DNA of 52,361 bases. Origin: an uncultured Aquimarina sp. Lineage in GTDB: Bacteria > Bacteroidota > Bacteroidia > Flavobacteriales > Flavobacteriaceae. Of this stretch, positions 7,425 to 16,800 are shown piece after piece. A program made the position numbers and the translations under genes. The DNA is taken from positions 1 to 52,361 of the forward strand of contig NZ_CANMQT010000019.1 in assembly GCF_947500065.1 (NCBI RefSeq). The letters run 5' to 3'. Below the pieces are notes generated by a model. The model ran no database searches. It saw nothing but the letters and a program-made list of their open reading frames with translations, and was not told where the DNA came from. Within the stretch, counting starts at the first letter, position 1. Every line of letters starts with the position of its first letter.

Positions 7425-8960
7425 ATGGAATTAAGGAAGAACCTATTGCTTTTCTTTACGTTGCTTTTTATAACGATAGCATGGAGTAATACCGACAAAT
7501 ACCGTCTTACCTGGAGAGAAGATCCATCAACTACTATGGTGATAGGATGGAATCAGATAAGTGGTAGTAATGCTGTAGTTCATTTTGGTGCGCAAGACTT
7601 TGGGACTGATTATAACTTATATCCATCCAGTAAAACTGTGGATAGGACTGTTAGCCGTAAAGGGATGAATAATAATTACGCCAGATTAACCGGTTTACAG
7701 CCTGATACCGCATATTATTTTGTAATCAGAGATAGCGAAGGTGTTTCTGAAAGATTTTGGTTTATGACTGCACCCAATGATCCCACTACAAGATTATCAA
7801 TTGTTGCAGGCGGAGATTCCAGAAATAATCGTACGCCCAGGCAAAATGCAAATAGATTGGTGGCTAAATTAAGACCACACGCAGTGTTATTTGGTGGAGA
7901 TATGACAGATGATTCTACAAGTTCTCAATGGCAAAATTGGTTTAATGACTGGCAATTAACTATTGGTTCTGATGGGAGAATGATTCCTGTTGTAGCCGCA
8001 AGAGGGAACCATGAAAGCTCTAACGATATTAGAGATTTATTTGATATCCCAACAGCAGCTGGAGGAGAATTTTATGCCTTAAGTTTTGGAGGAAATCTAA
8101 TAAGAACTTATACTTTAAATACTGAGGTTACTCCTGGAGGTACGCAGGGAACGTGGCTAGCAAATGATCTGGCTGCGAATTCAGAAAATCATATTTGGGC
8201 AGTGGCACAATATCACAGAGCAACCAGGCCTCATCAATCAGGTAAATCAGAACAGAACGACCAGTACGAAGCTTGGTCAAAACCATTCTATACTCATGCT
8301 GTACAGTTAGTAATGGAAAGCGACTCTCATGTAGTGAAACGTACCTGGCCAATCAAGCCATCTACTGATTCTGGAAACGATGAAGGTTTTATAAGAGTAG
8401 ATACTGATCCTAATAGAGCAATATATGTCGGAGAAGGATGTTGGGGCGCTCCTATAAGAAGTGCAAATGATTCTAAAAGCTGGACAAGAGCGGCCGGGTC
8501 ATTCAACCAGTTTAAATGGTTATGGATAGATCAGAGTAAAATAGAACTTAGAACTGTTAAAGTGGATAATGCCAGTAGTGTCGGTCAACTAAGTGATAAT
8601 AACTTGTTTACATTACCATCTAATATTGATCTATGGAACCCATCAGGAGGAACTGTGGTTACCATAGATAATCCACATGGCGGAGGTGTCTTGAGTGTAA
8701 CAGATGTAGATGCGCCAGCTAGATTTACAGTATATCCAAATCCAATACAATCTGGCGCACTAACCATTTCCAATCTTAATTCGAAAGAAGTAGTAGGATC
8801 AAAGGTGATCATTAGAGATATACTTGGAAAAGTTATTAATGAAGTAGTTATTACACCCGAAATAACTACATATAATATCGATAATTTAAAATCAGGTATT
8901 TACTTTATCAATATTGAAACTAAAAAAGGTAAAGTAACTCAAAGATTTATTAAGACATAA
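7425..8960 (+). CDS. Secreted purple-acid-phosphatase-like phosphoesterase with T9SS sorting domain
   Basis: 511 aa from the ATG at 7425; an upstream TTG at 7395 would spoil the signal peptide. Signal peptide 1-21, then a fibronectin-like N-terminal domain of the purple acid phosphatase type (about 24-115), then a calcineurin-like metallophosphoesterase domain (about 123-390). Metal-site motifs are visible: GGDSRNN (D131), GGDM (D159), RGNHES (N195, H196), QYHRATRPH and ESDSHVVKR. A type A T9SS sorting domain (about 430-511, starting near YPNP) ends the protein, so it should be surface-bound or secreted. The substrate is unknown; phosphate monoesters or diesters are likely. Its catalytic half is duplicated in the next gene. 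Confidence 0.9.
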   Translation: MELRKNLLLFFTLLFITIAWSNTDKYRLTWREDPSTTMVIGWNQISGSNAVVHFGAQDFGTDYNLYPSSKTVDRTVSRKGMNNNYARLTGLQPDTAYYFVIRDSEGVSERFWFMTAPNDPTTRLSIVAGGDSRNNRTPRQNANRLVAKLRPHAVLFGGDMTDDSTSSQWQNWFNDWQLTIGSDGRMIPVVAARGNHESSNDIRDLFDIPTAAGGEFYALSFGGNLIRTYTLNTEVTPGGTQGTWLANDLAANSENHIWAVAQYHRATRPHQSGKSEQNDQYEAWSKPFYTHAVQLVMESDSHVVKRTWPIKPSTDSGNDEGFIRVDTDPNRAIYVGEGCWGAPIRSANDSKSWTRAAGSFNQFKWLWIDQSKIELRTVKVDNASSVGQLSDNNLFTLPSNIDLWNPSGGTVVTIDNPHGGGVLSVTDVDAPARFTVYPNPIQSGALTISNLNSKEVVGSKVIIRDILGKVINEVVITPEITTYNIDNLKSGIYFINIETKKGKVTQRFIKT

Positions 8961-9011
8961 TCTTTTAGGTATTTGTTGATAGATTACCCCAGAAAAATTT
9001 TCGAATTTTTA

Positions 9012-9046
9012 GGCTGCTTGGAAATGTATTTCAAGTGGCTTTTTTT
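9012..9046 (+). terminator. Terminator of the phosphoesterase gene
   Basis: CTTGGAAAT and ATTTCAAG arms (about 9018-9034), inside GGCTGC...GTGGCT flanks, are followed by seven T. It lies about 50 bp after the stop codon at 8960. Confidence 0.75.
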
Positions 9047-9082
9047 ATGTGCTTTCTTTATTAAAAATTTACATTGTAAAGA

Positions 9083-9120
9083 AATGATAATGATCAACGA
9101 ATTTGTTGATTATTATCATT
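9083..9120. repeat. 16-bp-stem AT-rich hairpin
   Basis: AATGATAATGATCAAC (9083-9098) pairs with GTTGATTATTATCATT (9105-9120) across a 6-nt loop with a single G-T mismatch. There is no T tract, so it is not a typical terminator. It could be a protein-binding dyad or an mRNA stabiliser. Confidence 0.6.
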
Positions 9121-9271
9121 ATTTGACTTGATCAATACGGGGATTTAAATCATAACAAGTGAGTATTTTTGGAATACAATCTAACACAAATAAATATAAA
9201 CTAATCACAAACTCATGAAATCAAAACTCCTTGCTTCTTATTGTTTTTATCAGTAAAGGATTTTAAACATA

Positions 9272-9285
9272 TTGATACAAATCAA
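9272..9285 (+). promoter_or_regulatory. Isolated FNR-type box
   Basis: TTGATACAAATCAA is a perfect TTGAT-N4-ATCAA site. It is about 295 bp upstream of the triple array at 9567 and near the aborted 13-codon reading frame at 9215, so it may be the relic of another promoter. Confidence 0.5.
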
Positions 9286-9566
9286 TTATGTAACCCTCAT
9301 TTGTAATATTACTTTGCGTTTTAAAGCCTATTAATCAAAACAGGTTGTTCTCATTTATACTTAAAAATGAAAGTAGGTTAACGTTTTATTTTTTATTTAT
9401 AAATGGATTTAACCTTCCTTTCTTATTTAGGAAGAGAACAACTATTTTCTAAAGATTGTAAGCGATAGTGTATTAAAAACTAATTACTCTAACGTTTTAA
9501 AATTAAAAAATAACTAATCCCCAAGACTACTAAAAATTCAGAAAATACTATAAATAAAACTACAAC

Positions 9567-9624
9567 TTGATATAAATCAAAACGATAATTGATAAATGTC
9601 AAGACTTATATTGATAGATATCAA
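9567..9624 (+). promoter_or_regulatory. Three FNR-type boxes at exact 22-bp spacing
   Basis: TTGATATAAATCAA (9567-9580), TTGATAAATGTCAA (9589-9602) and TTGATAGATATCAA (9611-9624) are almost perfect TTGAT-N4-ATCAA sites with starts exactly 22 bp apart, two helical turns. The sequence just after the last box (CAGATACTT) matches that after the array at 7309-7366, so the two promoter regions look duplicated. The ATG of the downstream gene (9939) is 314 bp away, which implies a long leader or an unseen nearer promoter. Confidence 0.7.
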
Positions 9625-9938
9625 ATCCAGATACTTATAATCGATTTTTTTGAAAGATTTAAAGTGTTAACTTATTGAAAATGAGTACTTAACATTAGTT
9701 TCTGATAAAAGTAATAATCAACTAGGGGCAATCAAGTTTTTATACGTCTTAATTAATAGGTACCATATCATTTTAATTATTAACCAACTTATAAATATGA
9801 AAACTCAAAAAACCTAAAACAAAAAAAACAAAATTACATTTCCTCGACCCCAATGTCATTTCAGACATAAAAGATTTTCTTATTAAAATCTTAAAACCAA
9901 TTTTCTAACACAAAAATTTAATACTTAAAACTCAACTT

Positions 9939-12900
9939 ATGAATTCAAGAAAGAACTTATTCTTTCTAGTCACTGTTTTGTTGTTTTCGATATTCGTAAA
10001 CGCACGAAATAATAAAGACGGAGAGAATTTAAAAATGACACCTGGTACTACTAATATTATTACCAATGTTAAATTACTGGAGCAATCAGCTCCATTGTCT
10101 ACAGTAGGAATAACAACTGTAGGAGATCGAACTATTGCAAATACCAACCGAAGAGCAATGCCATATACCATGACAGAGAATGGAGTATTGCAAAGTATTG
10201 CTGTACATATTACTGCAGGTGGTGGTGATATGCAACTAGGAGTATACTCTGATAATAACGGAGTACCAGGACCTAAATTAGGACAAACAGCAGAAACAAC
10301 TGCCAACTCCAGTGCAGGATGGCAAACCATTGCTCTAGAAAGTCCAGTTGTCGTAAATAATGGACAAAAAATATGGTTGGCTTGGATTTTTTCTGGTGGT
10401 GGGACTAGTATTTCTTACATCGTTGGAGGAGGCTTGGAAAATGGAAGGTATAGTGCTTCTGGAACAAGCTGGTCTGTAGGTGGTGATAATATGCCTACAA
10501 ACATAGGTAACGGATCACAAGGTGATTGGAGTTATTCTATATATGCAAACTATTCTACAGGTCAAGGCCCTACCACTTTTACACTAACAACCAATACAGT
10601 AGGTCAAGGTGCTGTAAACGGTGGAGGGATCTATAATGAAGGAAGTTCTGTTAGCATTACAGCGATACCTGTCTCTGGCTGGCAATTCGATGGATGGAGT
10701 GGAGCACTCTCTGGATCCACTAATCCTGATACAGTGGTTCTTAATGCAGATAAAAGTGTAACAGCTACTTTTAGCGAAATTGTTGATAATGAAGCACCAT
10801 CTGTTCCTTCTGGACTTACTGCTTCTAGTACCACATCTAACAGTACTAATTTATCTTGGATAGCTTCTACCGATAATATCGGAGTAAGTGGATATGATAT
10901 TTCCCAAAATGGAACTGTAATTGGAACATCTACTGCTGCTAACTTTAATGTTACAGGACTTTCTGCAGAAACTACATATAGCTTTGCAGTAAGAGCTAAG
11001 GATGCTTCAGGAAATATATCTAGTAATAGTGCTTCAATAAATGTAACAACAATAGCTATTCCTACTCAATTGTTTACCGTAGGAATTACAACCATAGGAA
11101 CCAGTACATCTACTCACGCTGACCGAAGAGCAATGCCTTATACTATGCCCGAAAATGGAACACTGCAAAGCATTGCTATCCATGTTGTAGGAGGTTCTGG
11201 AGATATACAACTAGGCGTCTATGCTGATAATAATGGAGTGCCTAGTAACAAACTAGGACAAACTACTGTAACATCTGTTAACACAACCACAGGTTGGCAG
11301 ACTATTGCTTTAGAAAATCCTATTACTATTAGTAACGGCGATACTATATGGCTAGCTTGGATGCTTTCAACCAATCCAGGTGTTGCTTATGTTACCGGAA
11401 GCCCTGGAAGGTATAGTGCTGCAGGAACAACTTGGTCCACAAGTGGAAATAATATACCCTCAAGTTATGGAAGCGGAAGTCAGGCGAATTTTAGATATTC
11501 TATATATGCCAATTATACACAATTTGTTGATACACAGGCTCCTTCTGCGCCTGCCAATTTAACTTCTTCAAATGTAAGAAACACTTCAGTAGATTTAAGT
11601 TGGAACGCTTCTACGGATGATATTGGTGTTTCAGGATATGATGTATATCAAGGCAATACAATTATTGGTACACCTACAACTGCTAGTTATAGTGTGAATG
11701 GTCTTACGGCAAATACAGGATATAGTTTTAGTGTAAGAGCCAAAGATGCTGCTGGTAATGTTTCTGCCAATAGTAGTGTAATTAATGTTACCACTACTAA
11801 TGTTGCAGAATATACATTGACTATCAATACAGTAGGTCAGGGAACCGTAAGCGGTGGCGGAAGTTACAATAATGGAGAAACAGCTACCGTTACAGCAACT
11901 GCTGCTGCAGGTTGGGAATTTACAGGATGGTCTGGTGCCTTATCTGGAACTGTAAACCCATCATCTGTGACTATGAACGCTAACAAATCTGTAACGGCAA
12001 CATTTACAGAGGCTATTGTAATTAGTACTTCTACAGAGAAGTATCGTTTGACCTGGAGAACAGACCCTTCTACAACTATGGTTATAGGATGGAATCAAGT
12101 ACGAGGAACAAACCCTGTGGTACATTATGGAACTACTGATTTTGGGTCTAGCTCAAGTTCATACCCTTTAAGTAAAACTGTCGACAGAACAGTTTCTAGT
12201 AAAGGGATGAATAATAATTATGCTAGATTAACAGGGCTTCAACCCGATACAGCATACTATTTTGTAATTAGAGATAGTGAAGGCGTTTCAGAACGGTATT
12301 GGTTTAAGACAGCACCTAATGATCCTACAACGAGATTATCAATTGTTGCCGGAGGAGATTCTAGAAATAATCGTACCCCAAGACAGAATGCCAATAGACT
12401 AGTTGCTAAGATTAGACCTCATGTGGTACTGTTTGGAGGAGATATGACGAGTTCTAGTAATAGCTCACAATGGCAAAACTGGTTTAATGATTGGCAGTTA
12501 ACTATTGGATCTGACGGAAGAATGATTCCTGTTGTTGCAGCGAGAGGAAACCATGAGAGCTCTAACGATATTAGAGATTTATTTGACATCCCAACGGGAG
12601 CAGGAGGAGAGTACTATGCCCTTAGTTTTGGTGGAAATCTAATGAGAACGTATACCTTAAATACTGAGGTTACTCCAGCTGGTACACAAGGTACTTGGTT
12701 AGCCAATGATCTGGCAGCTAATTCAGCTAGTCATACATGGGCAGTTGCTCAGTACCATAGATCGACCCGACCACATGAGCCAGGTAAATCTGAACAAAAT
12801 GATCAATATGAGGCGTGGTCAAAACCATTTTATACACATGCTGTACAATTGGTAATGGAGAGTGATTCTCACGTAGTGAAACGTACTTGGCCAATCAAAC

Positions 12901-13514
12901 CCTCTACAGATACCGGAAGTGATGAAGGTTTTGTAAGGGTTGATAACGATCCTAAACGAGCGGTATATGTTGGAGAAGGATGTTGGGGTGCTCCTTTAAG
13001 AGGTGCTTCAGATACAAAAAACTGGACTAGAGCCGCAGGATCATTTAACCAGTTTAAATGGTTATGGGTTGATCAAAACCAAATCATAATGAGAACGATC
13101 AAAGTTGATAATGCAAGTAGTGTTGGTCAGGTGAATGATAACAATTTATTTTCTCTGCCTTCAAATATTGATGTATGGAATCCAGCCGGAGGTAGTGTTG
13201 TTACTATTGATAATCCTCATAGCTTGGTAGTGCGTAGTAACGTAACTACTAGTAATATTAAAAGTTCTGAATTTGATTTGAATGTTCATCCTAATCCAGT
13301 TAAATCAGGACTGTTACATATTACATATCCTAGTCATACTACAGGGCAAGAGTCAAAAGCAATCATTAGAGATATGTTTGGTAGATTGGTGGATCAAATT
13401 ACTCTTAGATCAAAGACCGAAACGTATAAAATAGATAAACTAAACACAGGAGTATATTTTGTTTGCATTAAGGAAGGAAAACGTAAAATAAGTATAAAGT
13501 TCATTAAGAAATAG
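9939..13514 (+). CDS. Large secreted multidomain phosphoesterase, T9SS cargo
   Basis: 1191 aa. Order of parts: signal peptide (about 1-22); an unnamed beta-rich module of about 155 aa (about 45-203); a divergent InlB-like repeat (about 210-282, GWSGALSG); a fibronectin type III domain (about 286-370); a second copy of the beta module (about 375-527); a second Fn3 (about 530-618); a second InlB-like repeat (about 622-694); a purple-acid-phosphatase-like catalytic region (about 698-1090); and a T9SS type A sorting domain (about 1110-1191). The catalytic region is nearly the same as in the preceding gene, and the motifs GGDSRNN, GGDM, RGNHES and ESDSHVVKR are all kept. The extra modules probably give substrate or surface binding. 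Substrate unknown. Confidence 0.9.
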   Translation: MNSRKNLFFLVTVLLFSIFVNARNNKDGENLKMTPGTTNIITNVKLLEQSAPLSTVGITTVGDRTIANTNRRAMPYTMTENGVLQSIAVHITAGGGDMQLGVYSDNNGVPGPKLGQTAETTANSSAGWQTIALESPVVVNNGQKIWLAWIFSGGGTSISYIVGGGLENGRYSASGTSWSVGGDNMPTNIGNGSQGDWSYSIYANYSTGQGPTTFTLTTNTVGQGAVNGGGIYNEGSSVSITAIPVSGWQFDGWSGALSGSTNPDTVVLNADKSVTATFSEIVDNEAPSVPSGLTASSTTSNSTNLSWIASTDNIGVSGYDISQNGTVIGTSTAANFNVTGLSAETTYSFAVRAKDASGNISSNSASINVTTIAIPTQLFTVGITTIGTSTSTHADRRAMPYTMPENGTLQSIAIHVVGGSGDIQLGVYADNNGVPSNKLGQTTVTSVNTTTGWQTIALENPITISNGDTIWLAWMLSTNPGVAYVTGSPGRYSAAGTTWSTSGNNIPSSYGSGSQANFRYSIYANYTQFVDTQAPSAPANLTSSNVRNTSVDLSWNASTDDIGVSGYDVYQGNTIIGTPTTASYSVNGLTANTGYSFSVRAKDAAGNVSANSSVINVTTTNVAEYTLTINTVGQGTVSGGGSYNNGETATVTATAAAGWEFTGWSGALSGTVNPSSVTMNANKSVTATFTEAIVISTSTEKYRLTWRTDPSTTMVIGWNQVRGTNPVVHYGTTDFGSSSSSYPLSKTVDRTVSSKGMNNNYARLTGLQPDTAYYFVIRDSEGVSERYWFKTAPNDPTTRLSIVAGGDSRNNRTPRQNANRLVAKIRPHVVLFGGDMTSSSNSSQWQNWFNDWQLTIGSDGRMIPVVAARGNHESSNDIRDLFDIPTGAGGEYYALSFGGNLMRTYTLNTEVTPAGTQGTWLANDLAANSASHTWAVAQYHRSTRPHEPGKSEQNDQYEAWSKPFYTHAVQLVMESDSHVVKRTWPIKPSTDTGSDEGFVRVDNDPKRAVYVGEGCWGAPLRGASDTKNWTRAAGSFNQFKWLWVDQNQIIMRTIKVDNASSVGQVNDNNLFSLPSNIDVWNPAGGSVVTIDNPHSLVVRSNVTTSNIKSSEFDLNVHPNPVKSGLLHITYPSHTTGQESKAIIRDMFGRLVDQITLRSKTETYKIDKLNTGVYFVCIKEGKRKISIKFIKK

Positions 13515-13840
13515 AGCTTTAATTTTTAAAACTGCTTGGAATCTATTCCAGACAGTTTTTCATACTAACTTTCGTAAAATCTCAGAATTTAATTTTATTC
13601 ATATAAAATATATTTCTCTTACCCTTATTTATTGTTTTCTGTATTTCTCACTATACACAACAGTAATGATTGAGAGAATGTAGAGCAAACAATTATCTTT
13701 TTAATGAATAAATTATTCGATGTTTTGCTTTAGCAATCTCGAGTATAATTTAAAACCCAAAGGTTTTCCTAAAGTTAAATATTTTTTCTTCTAAATCTCT
13801 TGATGACTTGCATTAAAGCAATTTACTAAAACCAAAAAAT
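13515..13840. other. 326-bp gap between phosphoesterase and subtilase genes
   Basis: Apart from the terminator at its left end nothing is recognisable. No FNR-type box of the kind seen before the two phosphoesterases is present, which suggests that the subtilase is controlled differently. Confidence 0.5.
13529..13561 (+). terminator. Terminator of the large phosphoesterase gene
   Basis: AACTGCTTGGAAT and ATTCCAGACAGTT form a 13-bp stem with two mismatches, followed by T5. It lies 15 bp after the stop codon and resembles the terminator at 17391-17423. Confidence 0.85.
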
Positions 13841-16800
13841 ATGTATCACTATAAAAATAATAACAAGCCAAAATTAAGTAGCCTGTTTCTTGTTGTTCTA
13901 GGTTGTTTCCTAGTATTTCAAAGTTATGCTCAAGATGTTAATGATAGGACTTATATTAAACAACGTACTAATATAAAAGCTTTAAAAGAAATAGAAAGTA
14001 AAGCTACTATTTTAGAGAAGCAAATTCTTGTTAAAGTAGAGTCCTTAAAAACTTCTTATAAAAAGAATTCGAAAGGGCAAATGGTTAATTCAAAAGGATT
14101 AATTATAAACAGTCAAGGACAGGCTATAAATAAAGAAGGCCAAGTAGGTGTTCCTACAGGAATTGATGAGAATGGAAACCTGGTTTATTCATTTGATAGT
14201 AATGTTGATGCAGCAACCTCAGGTCGTACAAATCGAATCTGGCAAGGTGGATTATCTGGACTTAATTTATCCGGTGCGGGTATAGAAATTGGTGTATGGG
14301 AAAGCGGATATGCCAGAGCAACGCATAGGGAATTCGACGGTGCGGGTGGATCGAACAGAGTGTCAAATGCTGGTGATGGAGGATCAAACACAAGTCATGC
14401 AGCTCATACGGCCGGAACTTTAATTGCTAGTGGTGTTGATCCTTCAGCCCGAGGAATGGCTTCCGGTGCAACCGTAAAAAATTACACAGCTTCTGGTTGG
14501 ATAGGGGAAGTAGCATCCTTTGCAGCAGCAGGAGGTATCTTAGGAAATAATTCGAATAGTAACAAGGATACTTCATCAGGAACTTATGTCACTATATCGA
14601 GAGATGTTGATGATGTGCTTTATAATGCACCATTTTATTTACATTGTAAAGCAGCCGCAAACCAAGGCAATACTTATGGCATAATTAAAGCAGGTACTTT
14701 GGCAAAAAATGTTTTTACCGTAGCAAATGCTAGCGATGTTCCAAATTATACTGGACCATCTTCTGTAAGTGTATGGACAAGTAGTTCTTATGGTCCTACT
14801 AATGATTGGAGGATTAAACCCGATATCATTAATAATGGTCGTAATGTATATTCTTGTGATAGTGGTAGTGATACAGATTATGGTACAAAAACAGGTACTT
14901 CAATGTCTACACCGGCAACTGCAGGTACCATAGCATTACTACAAGAGCATTATAAAAATTTAAATGGTGTATATATGAGAGCGGCCACGGCAAAAGCTTT
15001 AATAATAGATACTGCTGATGAGGTAGGTGCAAATGATGGTCCTGATTTTAGTGCAGGTTGGGGATTAGTTAATGCTGAACGTGCAGCTCAAGTGATTAGT
15101 AATAATGGCAGTTCATCTATTATGGATGAACTAACTTTAAATAATGGAGGTACATATACTAAAACAGTCACTTCGGATGGGTCAAATCCTCTGGCATTAA
15201 CGATCGCTTGGCAGGATCCCGCAGGTACGGTACAATCATCATCATCATCAACCCCTGTGTTGGTAAATGATTTGGATGTTAGAGTAACAGGAAATGGTAC
15301 TACCTATTCGCCATGGGTAATGGTTCCTAATGCAAACTTCAATAATTATACAGATCCAGCTCAAAGAGGCGATAACTTTAGAGATAATGTAGAAAAAATA
15401 GATGCTGTTTTGGCCGCAGGAACTTATACCATAACAGTAACTCATAAAGGATCATTAACTAATGGTTCTCAAGATTTTTCTTTGATAGCTAATGGAGTGA
15501 ATGCTAATGTAGTTCCTGATAATGAGGTGCCCAGTACACCAGCGAATTTGACGGCTTCTAATACAACATCAAGTAGTACAGACTTGTCTTGGACAGCTTC
15601 TACAGATAATATAGGTGTTAGTGCTTATGAAATATTTCAAAATGGGACTAGTATAGGGACATCTCCTACTAACAATTTTAGTATCACTGGACTTACTGCC
15701 GAAACTACTTATAGTTTTACTGTGAATGCTAAGGATGCCGCTGGTAATGTGTCTGGAGATAGTACTGCAATAAATATAACGACAACAGCTCCACCCGCTT
15801 GTGCAGGAATTACAAGTTTTCCATATACTGAAAGCTTTGAATCTGGTGTTGGTGTTTGGATACAGGAAACCGACGACGATTTTGACTGGATTGTAGATAG
15901 TGGAGGAACTCCTTCAAATAATACAGGGCCAACAGCCGCTAATGACGGTACGAATTACATCTACACGGAAGCCACTGGAAATGGTACAGGATTCCCCAAC
16001 AAAATAGCATTGCTTACAAGTCCTTGTATTGATCTTACCAATCAACCAAACCCTGAACTCAATTTTGATTATCATATGTTTGGTGCCGCGATGGGGACTT
16101 TGGAGATAAGGATATCTACGGATAACGGAGTTAACTGGGGAACCATCTGGAGTCTATCAGGTGATCAGGGAAATAACTGGAATTCTCAAACTGTAAGTTT
16201 AGTAGCCTATAGTGGTAACGTGATAAAATTACAAATAAAAGGAACTACAGGTGATAATTTTACAAGTGATATGACAATAGACAACCTTAGTATCATTTCA
16301 TCAGTTCCAGATAATGAGGCACCAAGTGCTCCAACAAATCTGATCGCTTCTAATACCACATCTAACAGTACTAATTTATCATGGACAGCTTCTACAGATA
16401 ATGTAGCTGTAACTATATACGAAGTATTTCGGGACGGAATTAGTATAGGAACATCTGCTAGCACTAACTTTAATGTTACAGGACTTTCTGCTGAAACAAT
16501 ATATAGCTTTGTAGTAAGAGCCAAAGACACAGCAGGTAATGTATCGGGTAATAGTACTGTAATAAATGTAACAACAACTGCTATTCCAACCCAATTGTTT
16601 ACAGTGGGAACTATAACTATAGGAGATAGAAATATAGCCACAACTAATCGAAGAGCAATGCCATATATTATGCCAGAGAATGGGGTGTTACAAAGTATGG
16701 TTATACATCTTGCTGCTAGTGGTGGCGATATGCAATTAGGGGTGTATTCTGATAATAATGGAGAGCCAGGTGCTAAATTGGGACAGACCTCGGAAGTAAC

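Larger units (their letters stand above)
8961..9938. other. 978-bp intergenic region: terminator, hairpin, FNR-type boxes
   Basis: No real gene is visible. It contains a terminator (9012-9046), a long AT-rich hairpin (9083-9120), one isolated FNR-type box (9272-9285) and an array of three (9567-9624). Two aborted starts, ATG at 9215 (13 codons) and ATG at 9797 (6 codons), begin like signal peptides or gene starts (MKSKLL, MKTQK) and stop at once; they may be remnants of a lost gene. Confidence 0.6.

Noticed and set aside
9932..10330. Minus-strand open frame of 132 codons over the start of the large phosphoesterase
   Set aside because: Codon pattern and repeats follow the plus-strand gene with its signal peptide; the minus frame is a mirror of it.
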